From Paraburkholderia hayleyella (GTDB taxonomy: Bacteria; Pseudomonadota; Gammaproteobacteria; Burkholderiales; Burkholderiaceae): a stretch of 64,000 nt of DNA. The notes under the pieces are model-generated. The model was not told the DNA's origin and did not search any database. It was given only the letters and a program-made list of their open reading frames with translations. The position numbers were made by a program, and so were the translations under genes. Location: NCBI RefSeq assembly GCF_009455685.1, contig NZ_QPES01000001.1, positions 2,418,001-2,482,000 on the forward strand. Reading direction: 5' to 3'. Of the stretch, positions 45,389 through 54,117 are shown one piece after another; the stretch's first letter is position 1; each line of letters opens with the position of its first letter.

Positions 45389-47440
45389 TCAATCGGGAGC
45401 CGCTTTCCGCGCCTCCGTATGTCCCGGCGCACGGCTCAACAAATGCGTGCGCTGATCCGCGTTGAGCGACAGGTAGCGCTCATACTGGCGCAGGATATCG
45501 GCGATGACTTCTTCCTGACGCAAATACTGGATGTCGTAGCCTTCCCGGCCATCCTCGAAGAAAGTCACCGGTTCATGGATATGCCCCTGGGCCTCCGGGT
45601 CAGCCGCATTGCGAACCAGAAACGCAGGCAACGTTTTGCGCACCGGACGCACCCCATAAACAAAATCACGCAAGCCATCGTGCGGCACGATCAAACGCAT
45701 TGAGCCGTCGTTTTCATCCTGATGAATCACCGCGTCAGCGCCTGTCCCGCGCAATTCGGCCGCCACGTCCTGAAAGGCGGGCAACACCGTTTCGCGCAAG
45801 AATTGACGCACCTGGGGCTCGGTCGTCTGATGCACCATCTGCTCCAGACGCCGCCGCCAATGCCGTCCGCTCCAGAAATTCGTCGAAGGCGCGAGATCCT
45901 GCGAATAATGCGCCCGGTCGGCCCTCAAGCCTTGCCACAGCCCATAACACAGCGCCAGCATGATGAGGGCAACGGGCAACGCCGCCACCAGCGTCACCGC
46001 CTGCAAGGCTTTCAAGCCGCCCGCCGCCAGCAGGATCGTCGCCGTCGCGCCCAGCACCGCCGCCCAGAACAAGCGCTGCCAGAGCGGCGAGTTCACCGCC
46101 CCGCGCGATGCAATGGTGTCGATCACAAACGCCCCTGAATCCGCCGACGTCACAAAAAAGACCGCGATCAGTACGATGGCCAACCACGACAACAGCTTCG
46201 TCAGCGGGAAATATTCGAAGAAATGAAACAGCAGCGCATCGACGTTGGTCGCCGTTTGCGCCAGCCCTCCCAGTGCCACGTGCGTATCCAGCCAGATTGC
46301 GCTATTACCAAATGCCGTCATCCAGAGCAGATTGAACGCCGTCGGCACCAGCAACACACCCACGACAAACTGACGAATCGTGCGCCCCCGCGAAATACGC
46401 GCGATAAACATGCCGACAAACGGCGACCAGGAAATCCACCACGCCCAGTAGAGAATCGTCCAGTTGCCAAACCAGTTGGCCTCACGCGCTGGCTCATAGG
46501 CAAAGGTATGCAACGACAGGGCAACCGCGCTCGATAAATAGTTGCCGATGTTTTCGCTCAGTGCCTGAAACAAAAACACTGTAGGGCCCGTAACGATCAC
46601 AAACGCCAGCAGCAAGAATGCGAGCGTGAGATTGATTTCACTCAGACGCCGCACGCCCCGGTCAAGCCCCGTAGCCGCCGAAAGACCCGCCAGCACCACA
46701 ACAGCCAGCACCAGCGCCGTGCGGAACCAGTCAGAATCGGTATTCCAGCCCCCCACCTGATGCAGGCCCGCGCTCAACTGAAGCACGCCATAGCCCAGCG
46801 TCGTGGCAATCCCGGCGATGGTTGCGACAAGCGCAAAAGCATCGACGGTGTGACCCCAAACCCCATTGATCCGGTGCCGCAATAACGGGTAGAGCCCCGA
46901 ACGCATGGTGAGCGGCAAGTTGTAGCGAAAGCCGAAATACGCTAGCACCAGCCCCATCACGCCATACACGGCCCATGCATGAAAACCCCAGTGGAAAAAC
47001 GTCGTGAGCATCGCTTCACGGGCTGCCGCAGGCGTGCTGCCCGCAACGGTGGGCGGCTTCAGATAATGTTGCATCGGCTCGCCCACGCCGAAATACATCA
47101 GGCCAATACCCATGCCTGCCGCGAACAGCATCGCACTCCAGGAAATAAAGCTGAACTCGGGCTTGGCGTCATCCGGACCGAGACGAATATCACCGAAGCG
47201 GCTTGCCGCCACCACGATGAGAAAAACAAGGAAAACCGTAACGGCCAGGGAATAAAACCAGTCGAAATGATGGCTGACCCACCGTTGCCCCTGAGAGAAA
47301 AGATCATCGGCCTCCTGAGGCCAGACTGCGCACAACAGCAGCAAGACACCCACGGCTAGCAATGATGGGATGACGACGGGAGCGGACAGCGTCGTGACGA
47401 TTCGGGTGAAACGGGATGGCGAAACGTTCTGTTCAGACAC
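45389..47440 (-). CDS. betT: BCCT-family choline/betaine transporter (BetT type)
   Basis: 683 residues, twelve membrane helices. BCCT signatures: AAGMGIGLMYFGVGEPMQHYL, and the Trp-rich WAWWISWSPFVGMFIARISRGRTIRQF. A cytosolic C-terminal extension of about 150 residues (from DRAHYSQDLAPS) is the osmosensing tail of BetT. It probably imports choline for glycine betaine synthesis; no bet genes are adjacent. Together with the ProP-like gene this gives two osmolyte carriers in the window. Confidence 0.9.
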   Translation of the reverse strand: MSEQNVSPSRFTRIVTTLSAPVVIPSLLAVGVLLLLCAVWPQEADDLFSQGQRWVSHHFDWFYSLAVTVFLVFLIVVAASRFGDIRLGPDDAKPEFSFISWSAMLFAAGMGIGLMYFGVGEPMQHYLKPPTVAGSTPAAAREAMLTTFFHWGFHAWAVYGVMGLVLAYFGFRYNLPLTMRSGLYPLLRHRINGVWGHTVDAFALVATIAGIATTLGYGVLQLSAGLHQVGGWNTDSDWFRTALVLAVVVLAGLSAATGLDRGVRRLSEINLTLAFLLLAFVIVTGPTVFLFQALSENIGNYLSSAVALSLHTFAYEPAREANWFGNWTILYWAWWISWSPFVGMFIARISRGRTIRQFVVGVLLVPTAFNLLWMTAFGNSAIWLDTHVALGGLAQTATNVDALLFHFFEYFPLTKLLSWLAIVLIAVFFVTSADSGAFVIDTIASRGAVNSPLWQRLFWAAVLGATATILLAAGGLKALQAVTLVAALPVALIMLALCYGLWQGLRADRAHYSQDLAPSTNFWSGRHWRRRLEQMVHQTTEPQVRQFLRETVLPAFQDVAAELRGTGADAVIHQDENDGSMRLIVPHDGLRDFVYGVRPVRKTLPAFLVRNAADPEAQGHIHEPVTFFEDGREGYDIQYLRQEEVIADILRQYERYLSLNADQRTHLLSRAPGHTEARKAAPD

Positions 47441-47889
47441 GGCAGGTTTCTCCTTTTATCTTTTGCCCTTTTCCGTGAAAGAGCAGCACAGGCAGCCGGC
47501 ACTCGCTGTCCGCTTCAACGCCTGTTACTGGCCGCAGTCTGTAGTGGTCTGCAGCAGGTTGGCAAGGCGCGGCGCCTATCGCCCGCCGACACCGGCGCCG
47601 GGTATTGGCATGCATGCCGAATGCCGTAATTTAGCCGCTCCGCTCAAGAAGGCATACAAAAATTACGGCGATACTTAAATAGAGATAGGGAGGCTAGCGG
47701 ATTGGCGTATGGGGACCGCAGAAAATAAAGCGTCGGGCATGCGCCGTGTCGCTCAGACAGCCAGCAACCAGCCGTATGTTTTATGTGTGCTTGTGATGGC
47801 TTTTTATGCTTGTGATGGCTTTTTATGATGGGATCCTCGATGCGTTTTTTGAACGTTTGGGGGCATCGTCGAGCCTCATCAATGGTTTT
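47441..47889. other. Gap between betT and the CRISPR array with a 19-bp tandem duplication
   Basis: No gene. Two adjacent copies of a 19-base unit (GCTTGTGATGGCTTTTTAT) occupy 47789-47807 and 47808-47826. The betT promoter must lie near the left end on the minus strand. Confidence 0.6.
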
Positions 47890-48650
47890 TTTGGGACGCC
47901 TTTTTCCATCCCGGACGCTTACAATGAACGGTCATAAAGACGGTGCCGTTCGCAGTTGTAGCTCCCTCTCTCACCCCGGAAGCTTACAATCCGGGGCTTC
48001 GTTTCTTCATGATGTTTCGCGTTATAGATTTCTCTCTCACCCCGGAAGCCTGCAATGGCGCGGCATCACTAAATGATGGCTTCCCGGTTGTAGCTCCCTC
48101 TCTCACCTCGGAAGCCTACAATCCTGCGATTTCGCAGACGGCAACGACGGCAGTTGTAGCTCCCTCTCTCACCCCGGAAGCCTACAATGCACTGCGCAAT
48201 ACGATGCGCCTGTTTCAAGTTGTAGCTCCCTCTCTCACCCCGGAAGCCTACAATCATATCGAGTCAGGCCCGCATCGTCACAAAGTTGTAGCTCCCTCTC
48301 TCACCCCGGAAGCCTACAATTTGACCAGCAGAGGGGCGTTGTCGACTACCGTTGTAGCTCCCTCTCTCACCCCGGAAGCCTACAATGATGAGACACGCGC
48401 ATTCGCCGGAATATGTGTTGTAGCTCCCTCTCTCACCCCGGAAGCCTACAATAAGACCTTGATGGCCTGCATGGCTTTATCGGTTGTAGCTCCCTCTCTC
48501 ACCCCGGAAGCCTACAATCAAAAGTTCAAGCTTACGTCGAAGAAGAGTGTTGTAGCTCCCTCTCTCACCCCGGAAGCCTACAATCAAAAGTTCAAGCTTA
48601 CGTCGAAGAAGAGTGTTGTAGCTCCCTCTCTCACCCCGGAAGCCTACAAT
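47890..48650 (+). CRISPR. Type II-C CRISPR array, 12 repeats (first four degenerate), 11 spacers
   Basis: Repeat unit of 36 bp beginning GTTGTAGCTCCC and ending GGAAGCCTACAAT. Repeats start at 47955, 48021, 48087, 48153, 48219, 48285, 48351, 48417, 48483, 48549 and 48615; spacers are 30 bp (the period is 66). An eroded copy at 47890-47925 (about 24 of 36 bases conserved) precedes a 29-bp spacer. Repeats at 47955, 48021 and 48087 also carry substitutions. The spacers at 48519-48548 and 48585-48614 are identical. Repeat ends are like those of Neisseria meningitidis, whose crRNAs are read in the direction shown here, towards cas2. Strand is therefore inferred as plus. Confidence 0.97.
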
Positions 48651-48710
48651 ATCCCCGCCGGAATCCCCTGCCAGCATAGCTTTGCAAGGAATTCCGACGC
48701 TTTTTTTCCT

Positions 48711-49049
48711 TCAAAAAAGCAGCATCTGGTTGGCATTGACCTTCTTTTCCTGAAAACTTTGCAACCCGACCAGCAACTTCATATTGGCAAACTGCTTCTC
48801 GCTAACCTGAAGACAGCGTATCGAGCCCTCTTTTGGAAGATTGTTGGCGAGACGTTTCATGTGCTTTTCCGCATCATCGAAACCATTCACCATTCGCCCG
48901 TAAACCGACCACTGGATCATGTCGTAACCGTCCTGAATCAGAAACCGACGGAAAATAGTATATGTCCGACGTTTTTCCCGAGTCGTAACTGGCAAGTCAA
49001 AGAAAACAAGTAGACGCATATATCGACGAGTAATTTGGCTCATGATCAC
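48711..49049 (-). CDS. cas2: CRISPR-associated endonuclease Cas2
   Basis: 112 residues. The ferredoxin-like fold start MRLLVFFDLPVTTREKRRTY contains the conserved D18; RYMRLLVFFDLP and SVYGRM are typical of type II Cas2. It bridges Cas1 dimers in the spacer-integration complex. Its start overlaps the cas1 stop by four bases. Composition is AT-richer than the chromosome. Confidence 0.95.
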   Translation of the reverse strand: MIMSQITRRYMRLLVFFDLPVTTREKRRTYTIFRRFLIQDGYDMIQWSVYGRMVNGFDDAEKHMKRLANNLPKEGSIRCLQVSEKQFANMKLLVGLQSFQEKKVNANQMLLF

Positions 49050-49972
49050 AAATCGTCATGAACTGAAACATCAAACAGCGGCAAAACCAGGCTTTCAATC
49101 CGGGTACCATTCAATACGATACCCGAAAGACTTGACACCGTTGCATCCACTGCAGCCATTAATGTGCAGCGCCCTTCTTCTGCACGATGACTTGAAATCC
49201 TGATATCCTGGTGCAGTACCTTAACAAGCCTGGCTTTGTCAGCTGGCGCCAGTTCGCGTTCAGGCTCATCCGGATAATGGTGCAACACAACAGCATCTAC
49301 AAAAGGCCGGTACGGTTCAATCAAGTCATCCGCGAGATTAAAAGCGTTCTGTTCGTTATGGTGAAAAATTCCGAATGCCGGTAAAAATCCATAACTCGTC
49401 AGCGATCTGGCAATTGCAGCGCGAATCACTGCATAACCATAATTTAATGCCGCATTATAAAAACAACTTTGTCCTCGATTAAAATTAGCATGAAAAATAT
49501 GTCGAAAATAAACTTGTGCAGCTTGCGCTTCATGGTTATCCGGATCACCCGAACGTAACGTCCTGGCCAATTTAAACAAGCGCTGTCCAGATTCATCTCG
49601 CCCCACAATCTTTAGTATGGCTGCCTGATTCATAATTTTCATTTTCACAATATGTCGCCACAGACATTTCCGCGTCGGCAGGCCAATAGCCAATTGTGCG
49701 GTCATCACTTTTAATGCCCGGCTATGCGGCAAGTACGACAGCAGCACACCATTAGGCAAATGAGCCGCGTCGACGGTCAAGACAGCCACGCAGGCTTCGG
49801 CGCAAGCCGCAAGAAGTGGAGCAGTCAGACTGATCTGAGGATGATCCAGTATCAGAACATTAATGTCTTCGAGCATCACTCTCGCGCTTTGCCCTGCTTG
49901 CCGAATGCCAATGGCACCATTGTCCAGCGTCAGCGCGGCTGGATTAGCAATAACCACACTGCGCCAGCCCAC
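49046..49972 (-). CDS. cas1: CRISPR-associated integrase Cas1 (type II)
   Basis: 308 residues. Catalytic metal ligands are recognisable as E148 (NHEAQAAQVYFRHIF), H205 (GIFHHNEQNAFNLADDLIEPYRP) and E219. The N-terminal beta domain begins MGWRSVVIANPAALTLDNG. Cas1 inserts new spacers together with Cas2. The gene starts three bases after the cas9 stop and overlaps cas2 by four bases: one operon. Confidence 0.96.
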   Translation of the reverse strand: MGWRSVVIANPAALTLDNGAIGIRQAGQSARVMLEDINVLILDHPQISLTAPLLAACAEACVAVLTVDAAHLPNGVLLSYLPHSRALKVMTAQLAIGLPTRKCLWRHIVKMKIMNQAAILKIVGRDESGQRLFKLARTLRSGDPDNHEAQAAQVYFRHIFHANFNRGQSCFYNAALNYGYAVIRAAIARSLTSYGFLPAFGIFHHNEQNAFNLADDLIEPYRPFVDAVVLHHYPDEPERELAPADKARLVKVLHQDIRISSHRAEEGRCTLMAAVDATVSSLSGIVLNGTRIESLVLPLFDVSVHDDL

Positions 49973-49975
49973 CGT

Positions 49976-52900
49976 TTACCTCTGCCCTTTAGAGACACGC
50001 AATGGTTCACGTTTTTCCTGCCGCACACGATGCAGATTTCCCAGAAAATCCACATGACATTTCTCAATCGACAGTGCGGTTTTAATCCCATTACTTCTAA
50101 GCAGACCCTGTTTGGCCTGTAACTGATTACGATCATGCAACCAGATATTGATGGTGCCGGTTGCCCGGTCAAAACCGGCATAGTAGCCTTCACGTACCTC
50201 ATCTTTAAGGCGAACCGTCACCCAGTCATTGGGATACAAACTAAATAAAAATTGATAACCATCGTCCATTACCACCCAATCATTCTCATTTTTTCCAGAA
50301 GTATAAGCTCGATTCGGCATTTCTTTTTTCACGATATCCGACACATAAAGTGGCACAGAATAAAACCGGCTATCTTTAGAAAAAATATCTACCCGAAGCA
50401 TTGCACCATTATTTGCAATACCGCCACGCACCAGTACGCCACTTTTTTGTGTTGTGATTAATTTGACGCTACGGATAATCGGCGCATTCTCCGGATTAGC
50501 TGATGGCTTACATAAAGGCGGCTGTTTTTCATCAAATGCTTTTTTTCCATCTCCGCCAAATGCTTCAAGCCGCGCCCGAATTGTATTGATTAACCCTGTA
50601 TCACGCCCATACCCAACGATATTTTCCAGATCCTTCATGCCCAGCTCTTTAAGCGGTGTCTTGATGGCCGAGACAAATCCTTCCCGTATCGAGCGAATCG
50701 TGTCCTGGTGGGCCGCACCCAAACCCCGTCGCGTCGGTGCGCGTGACACCCTTACCGGACGGATGGCTTCGCGCAACGCATCGTCGTAACCCGGTACGTC
50801 AATCAGTTGGCTAGCCGGATCGGGCGTCAGCCAGGCCTGTAATTCCTTGCGAAAATGCGGCCATGGCTCAGGAAAACGAGACTCAGGAATGACCGTGGTA
50901 AGTTTGCTCAGAATTTCCCCTGTTTCTGGATCGGTATATCGTTCAGTGACGCTCTCCAGTTCCCTTCTACGAGCATAGTTGGCCATCCGCTTGATCAAAT
51001 TACGTCCCGTGGCAGCAATAACAGCCGCATCCATCGCATGATGCAAATCACCATTTTTCCGAATCTTGATTAATCCCCAGCGCGCTCGCAGCAGCGAGGT
51101 GAGCCTGCCCGATACCACCACGCAACGTTCTGAGCCTTTCACGTCGGGATGCCATTCCAGATAAGTCTCAACGAGCCGTTTAAATTCCCGGCAAATATAA
51201 CGGGTATCGTTAAGATGGCGCGCCCGAAATTCTTCTGCTTGCTCCGCGCCAAAATGAATCCGTAACAGACTATTTCTCTTGCCCTGGCGCAATGCCTTGT
51301 TTCCTTCCACCCATGCTTTAAAGTACCGCCAGCGCTCACTATCATTTTCTCCATCAAGAAATTCATAAGGCGTGCGGTTCCCCTTGTTCTGGTTGCAGGC
51401 AATATGCACAACAACCTTATTATTCATTCCATCATCCAGGCTGCGCGAGTACGGCAATACGTGATCCACCTGCGCATAACCCACGCTAAACAGCTGATTA
51501 ATATCCAGCGCTTTCTGACAATAGGGGCATTGATCCAGTTGCTCCCGAAAAAGCCGCCACTTTTCACGGTCTAGCGCTTTGGGCCTGAAACCAAAGCGTT
51601 CCTCAAAATCAGAAACCGATTTTTCTTTTTCCATCTGAAACTCTTTTTGCTCCCGCTCTATTTTTTTACGTTCATCATAAGATTTTGATAAATCCCTGGC
51701 CAATTCGATATGCACGGCGGCCGGAGGCCCATATTGACGCACAACCGCATTAACCAGCTTCCGTGCCTGATTCAGCGCGCGATACACTACTGGATTACGA
51801 ATCAACCCCGAGTCAGGCGGTGGGAGCCATTTCGTTTTAATCGCATCCCTATTCAACTGGCTAGGGTGATAACCTGCCGCCGCAGCCGCCTCATCATAAC
51901 GCTGACCTTGCTCCATAAAAGGAATGATTTTTTTTAATGCCTTTTGTGACAAATGGATAAACTGGTCAAATGATTCGACCAGCACCGCCTCGATAATTCC
52001 GGGCTCGATACCTTGTTCCATCATCCAGTCACGGCTCTCGGCATCATTCTTATAACAGGTCAATGCATAAGCCAGCGTATCGAGCCGGTCTGGATTAATA
52101 GAGTCCCGTTGCCACTCTTTATCCAGGCCAGCCTTCCTGTATGCACCACATAGTTCTTTAAAATATTTTGCTTCAAAAAAAACACTGTCTTCATGATTTT
52201 TTTCCGCTGCGTCAGGATTAACGCGATACGACACCATGTTAAACCGCTGTGTTCGCTTCAGATCCAGGACATTTCGTACCTGCTGGAAAGTTAATTTCGA
52301 CAGGATAAATGGCAACTCAATGATTTTCCGTCGCTCATCATCTGTCAGGGGACGCGCATCTCCACCATTGATAATTTTCAGATTATTCAGCTTGCCCAAC
52401 CAGACAAAACGCTCTGCACGATAGCTCGCTTTGGGGCTACGGAACTCGTCTTTTTCGAACGTACAACGGCCAACCATTTGCAATAGTTTCTCCCCCGATA
52501 ATGTAGGACGCCGCGCCAACAGCAAAGTGCGCACTTCGTTCTGGAAATTCGCATCGGCATAACGCTGCCCCAGTTCACGCTGACACTCAAATAAAGTGTT
52601 TAATTCCGCTTCGATATCCGAGCGCGCAACGGTATGGCTATAACTCCCACCCTTATTGCGTTTCGCCTCCTTGAAATATTGATCATGTGCGATTAGCTCG
52701 CCTACCGTCCGGTAGTTTTGCGCCTTCAAAAGAGACTGAATATGCCCAACACCAGCAAGCATTTGTCCGGCTTTCTCGTCTATCCTGGCTTCAGATTTTC
52801 GATTGGACTGAAAGCCGCGATGTTTAACAAGATGGTAAAGAGCCGTTGCCCACTCTCCCGGCTCGAGTTTCCGTTCAAGACCCTCAGCCCGTAACGTCCA

Positions 52901-53200
52901 CGGCGAAACCAGAGGATCGATAAATTCTTTCGGCACGATTGAATCAATGATTCCCCTCCGCCTCATCAAACGCGCCAGCCTGACCAGCCGATGGGCATGC
53001 CGCCGAAGCCTACGGCGGGTTAAACGAGATTCACGCCGAATGCTATTCAACGACTCTCCTGTTTTAGCCACCTCGGCCCGATCGAAAGTTCGAACATGCA
53101 TCGCAATAATACGTTGGGCATCGGGCAGCAAAAGCGCAGCGCCCACTGAAGCCATGCCAATATCCAGGCCCAATGTATACGGTAGATTTTTTAATTGCAC
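49976..53200 (-). CDS. cas9: Cas9 RNA-guided endonuclease, type II-C
   Basis: 1074 residues starting with GTG 53200; an in-frame stop lies five codons upstream and AGGA sits seven bases before the GTG. RuvC-I LGLDIGMASVG (D13), arginine-rich bridge helix (about 55-83, RRESRLTRRRLRRHAHR), alpha-helical recognition lobe (about 85-460), RuvC-II VHIELARDLS (E499), HNH domain with a CPYC pair (C558, C561) and QVDHVLPYSRSLDD (D579, H580), NNKVV, RuvC-III LHHAMDAAV (H720/H721, D724), then the wedge and PAM-interacting region. All nuclease residues appear intact. The compact size and the absence of csn2 or cas4 define subtype II-C. AT-richer than the chromosome. Confidence 0.97.
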   Translation of the reverse strand: MQLKNLPYTLGLDIGMASVGAALLLPDAQRIIAMHVRTFDRAEVAKTGESLNSIRRESRLTRRRLRRHAHRLVRLARLMRRRGIIDSIVPKEFIDPLVSPWTLRAEGLERKLEPGEWATALYHLVKHRGFQSNRKSEARIDEKAGQMLAGVGHIQSLLKAQNYRTVGELIAHDQYFKEAKRNKGGSYSHTVARSDIEAELNTLFECQRELGQRYADANFQNEVRTLLLARRPTLSGEKLLQMVGRCTFEKDEFRSPKASYRAERFVWLGKLNNLKIINGGDARPLTDDERRKIIELPFILSKLTFQQVRNVLDLKRTQRFNMVSYRVNPDAAEKNHEDSVFFEAKYFKELCGAYRKAGLDKEWQRDSINPDRLDTLAYALTCYKNDAESRDWMMEQGIEPGIIEAVLVESFDQFIHLSQKALKKIIPFMEQGQRYDEAAAAAGYHPSQLNRDAIKTKWLPPPDSGLIRNPVVYRALNQARKLVNAVVRQYGPPAAVHIELARDLSKSYDERKKIEREQKEFQMEKEKSVSDFEERFGFRPKALDREKWRLFREQLDQCPYCQKALDINQLFSVGYAQVDHVLPYSRSLDDGMNNKVVVHIACNQNKGNRTPYEFLDGENDSERWRYFKAWVEGNKALRQGKRNSLLRIHFGAEQAEEFRARHLNDTRYICREFKRLVETYLEWHPDVKGSERCVVVSGRLTSLLRARWGLIKIRKNGDLHHAMDAAVIAATGRNLIKRMANYARRRELESVTERYTDPETGEILSKLTTVIPESRFPEPWPHFRKELQAWLTPDPASQLIDVPGYDDALREAIRPVRVSRAPTRRGLGAAHQDTIRSIREGFVSAIKTPLKELGMKDLENIVGYGRDTGLINTIRARLEAFGGDGKKAFDEKQPPLCKPSANPENAPIIRSVKLITTQKSGVLVRGGIANNGAMLRVDIFSKDSRFYSVPLYVSDIVKKEMPNRAYTSGKNENDWVVMDDGYQFLFSLYPNDWVTVRLKDEVREGYYAGFDRATGTINIWLHDRNQLQAKQGLLRSNGIKTALSIEKCHVDFLGNLHRVRQEKREPLRVSKGQR

Positions 53201-53223
53201 TGACGATCCTAATCATTTAGAGT
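53195..53223 (+). promoter_or_regulatory. Candidate tracrRNA promoter overlapping the cas9 start codon
   Basis: TTGCAC (53195-53200) and TAGAGT (53218-53223) are 17 bases apart and would start transcription near 53230, at the edge of the anti-repeat. Each hexamer matches consensus only partly. The -35 covers the cas9 GTG. Confidence 0.45.
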
Positions 53224-53230
53224 GGCCCTC

Positions 53231-53335
53231 GTTGTAGTCTTCCGGGGTGAGAGCCGTTGCTACAATAAGGTTATCGCTTCATTGCGATGAACCGAACCCG
53301 GCCCGACAGGCTTGCCTGTCGGGCCTTTATTTTTT
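53231..53335 (+). ncRNA. tracrRNA
   Basis: The anti-repeat at 53231-53266 pairs with the array repeat in two blocks (CTTCCGGGGTGAGAG, and GCTACAAT with the repeat start) around a bulge (CCGTT against TCCCT). The tail has AATAAGG, a small hairpin (ATCGC 53273-53277 / GCGAT 53284-53288) and an 11-bp terminator stem (53300-53310 / 53315-53325, GGCCCGACAGG) followed by TTTATTTTTT. The stretch GAGAGCCGTTGCTACAATAAGG closely resembles the Neisseria meningitidis tracrRNA. It is transcribed divergently from cas9. Confidence 0.93.
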
Positions 53336-53766
53336 GTATTTCGATATTGCTTTTAAAATTGCGGATGTCTTTCAACACCTTATTTTCAAGATAAGAAGGC
53401 CATTGCCCGACTGTATCGAAATCAGAATTTCGTAACGTTCGTAGCGAGCGCGACATTTCATATCGCCATGAATACTGTCGCGCAAATGTTAAAAAAATAA
53501 TCTCCATCCGAAACGATATCGGTGCACCCATCTCTGGCCTTTGCTTTTTCTTATTGACTTATTTACCTAGCCGAGAAAAATACACGTCGCCCCAGTCCTA
53601 AACCTATGGGATCAATCTTAAAATTGATCCACTCTAGAACATCAAGGTGTTTAACCCTTCCTCAATAAAATCTCAAAATTAAATCATTCTGTGACGATGT
53701 CCTTATCTAGCGGTCTGCATGGGCAATCCTAATTGCGAACGCTATCTCTTTTTGGTACACAGACAC
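53336..53766. other. AT-rich gap between tracrRNA and the symporter genes
   Basis: About 430 bases with no supported gene; short frames in it either run through the tracrRNA or lack a start context. It is probably the right border of the acquired CRISPR-Cas segment plus the promoter of the DUF4212-symporter operon. Confidence 0.5.
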
Positions 53767-54117
53767 ATGTCCAGGCCCTCTCCTTTCCGCCCACCGCCGC
53801 CCGTGGAGCCGCCAGCCGTTTCGGCCGAAATGGCGCTCGCTTACCAACGGTATTGGCGTTTTAACCTGCGTCTGATCGCGGGATTACTGACGTTAGGCGG
53901 CCTGGTCACGTTTGCGCTCCCATTTGCCGCACGCGAACTCAATGAAATCTCTTTCGCTGGATTCCGCTTGCCGTTTTACTTCGGTGCCCAAGGCGCGATC
54001 CTGATTTATCTGGCGCTCGTCGTGAGCTACATCGTGCTGATGCAACGCGCGGACCGAATCTTGCGGCAGCATGCAGACGCTCCGGCAAACGGCAAGCCCC
54101 AACCGTCTACCTCATGA
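53767..54117 (+). CDS. DUF4212 small membrane subunit of a sodium/solute symporter
   Basis: 116 residues from ATG 53767 (frame open to 53719). A proline-rich start is followed by two membrane helices (RLIAGLLTLGGLVTFALPF and FYFGAQGAILIYLALVVSYIVLM). DUF4212 proteins are encoded directly upstream of VC_2705-type symporters. Here the genes overlap by four bases. Confidence 0.88.
   Translation: MSRPSPFRPPPPVEPPAVSAEMALAYQRYWRFNLRLIAGLLTLGGLVTFALPFAARELNEISFAGFRLPFYFGAQGAILIYLALVVSYIVLMQRADRILRQHADAPANGKPQPSTS

Noticed and set aside
48651..48710. CRISPR leader or intrinsic terminator between array and cas2
   Set aside because: A six-base stem (CGGAAT/ATTCCG) with a large loop followed by T-run is visible, but it is too weak to list as a feature.
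47943..49013. A 356-codon plus-strand open frame with a 22-residue repeating motif (VVAPSLTPEAYN)
   Set aside because: The repetition is the CRISPR array itself: the 66-bp repeat-plus-spacer period is divisible by three, so the frame stays open. The end of the frame runs antisense into cas2.
53271..53531. Minus-strand 86-codon frame right of cas9
   Set aside because: It covers the tracrRNA tail and terminator on the other strand and has no family features or ribosome binding site.
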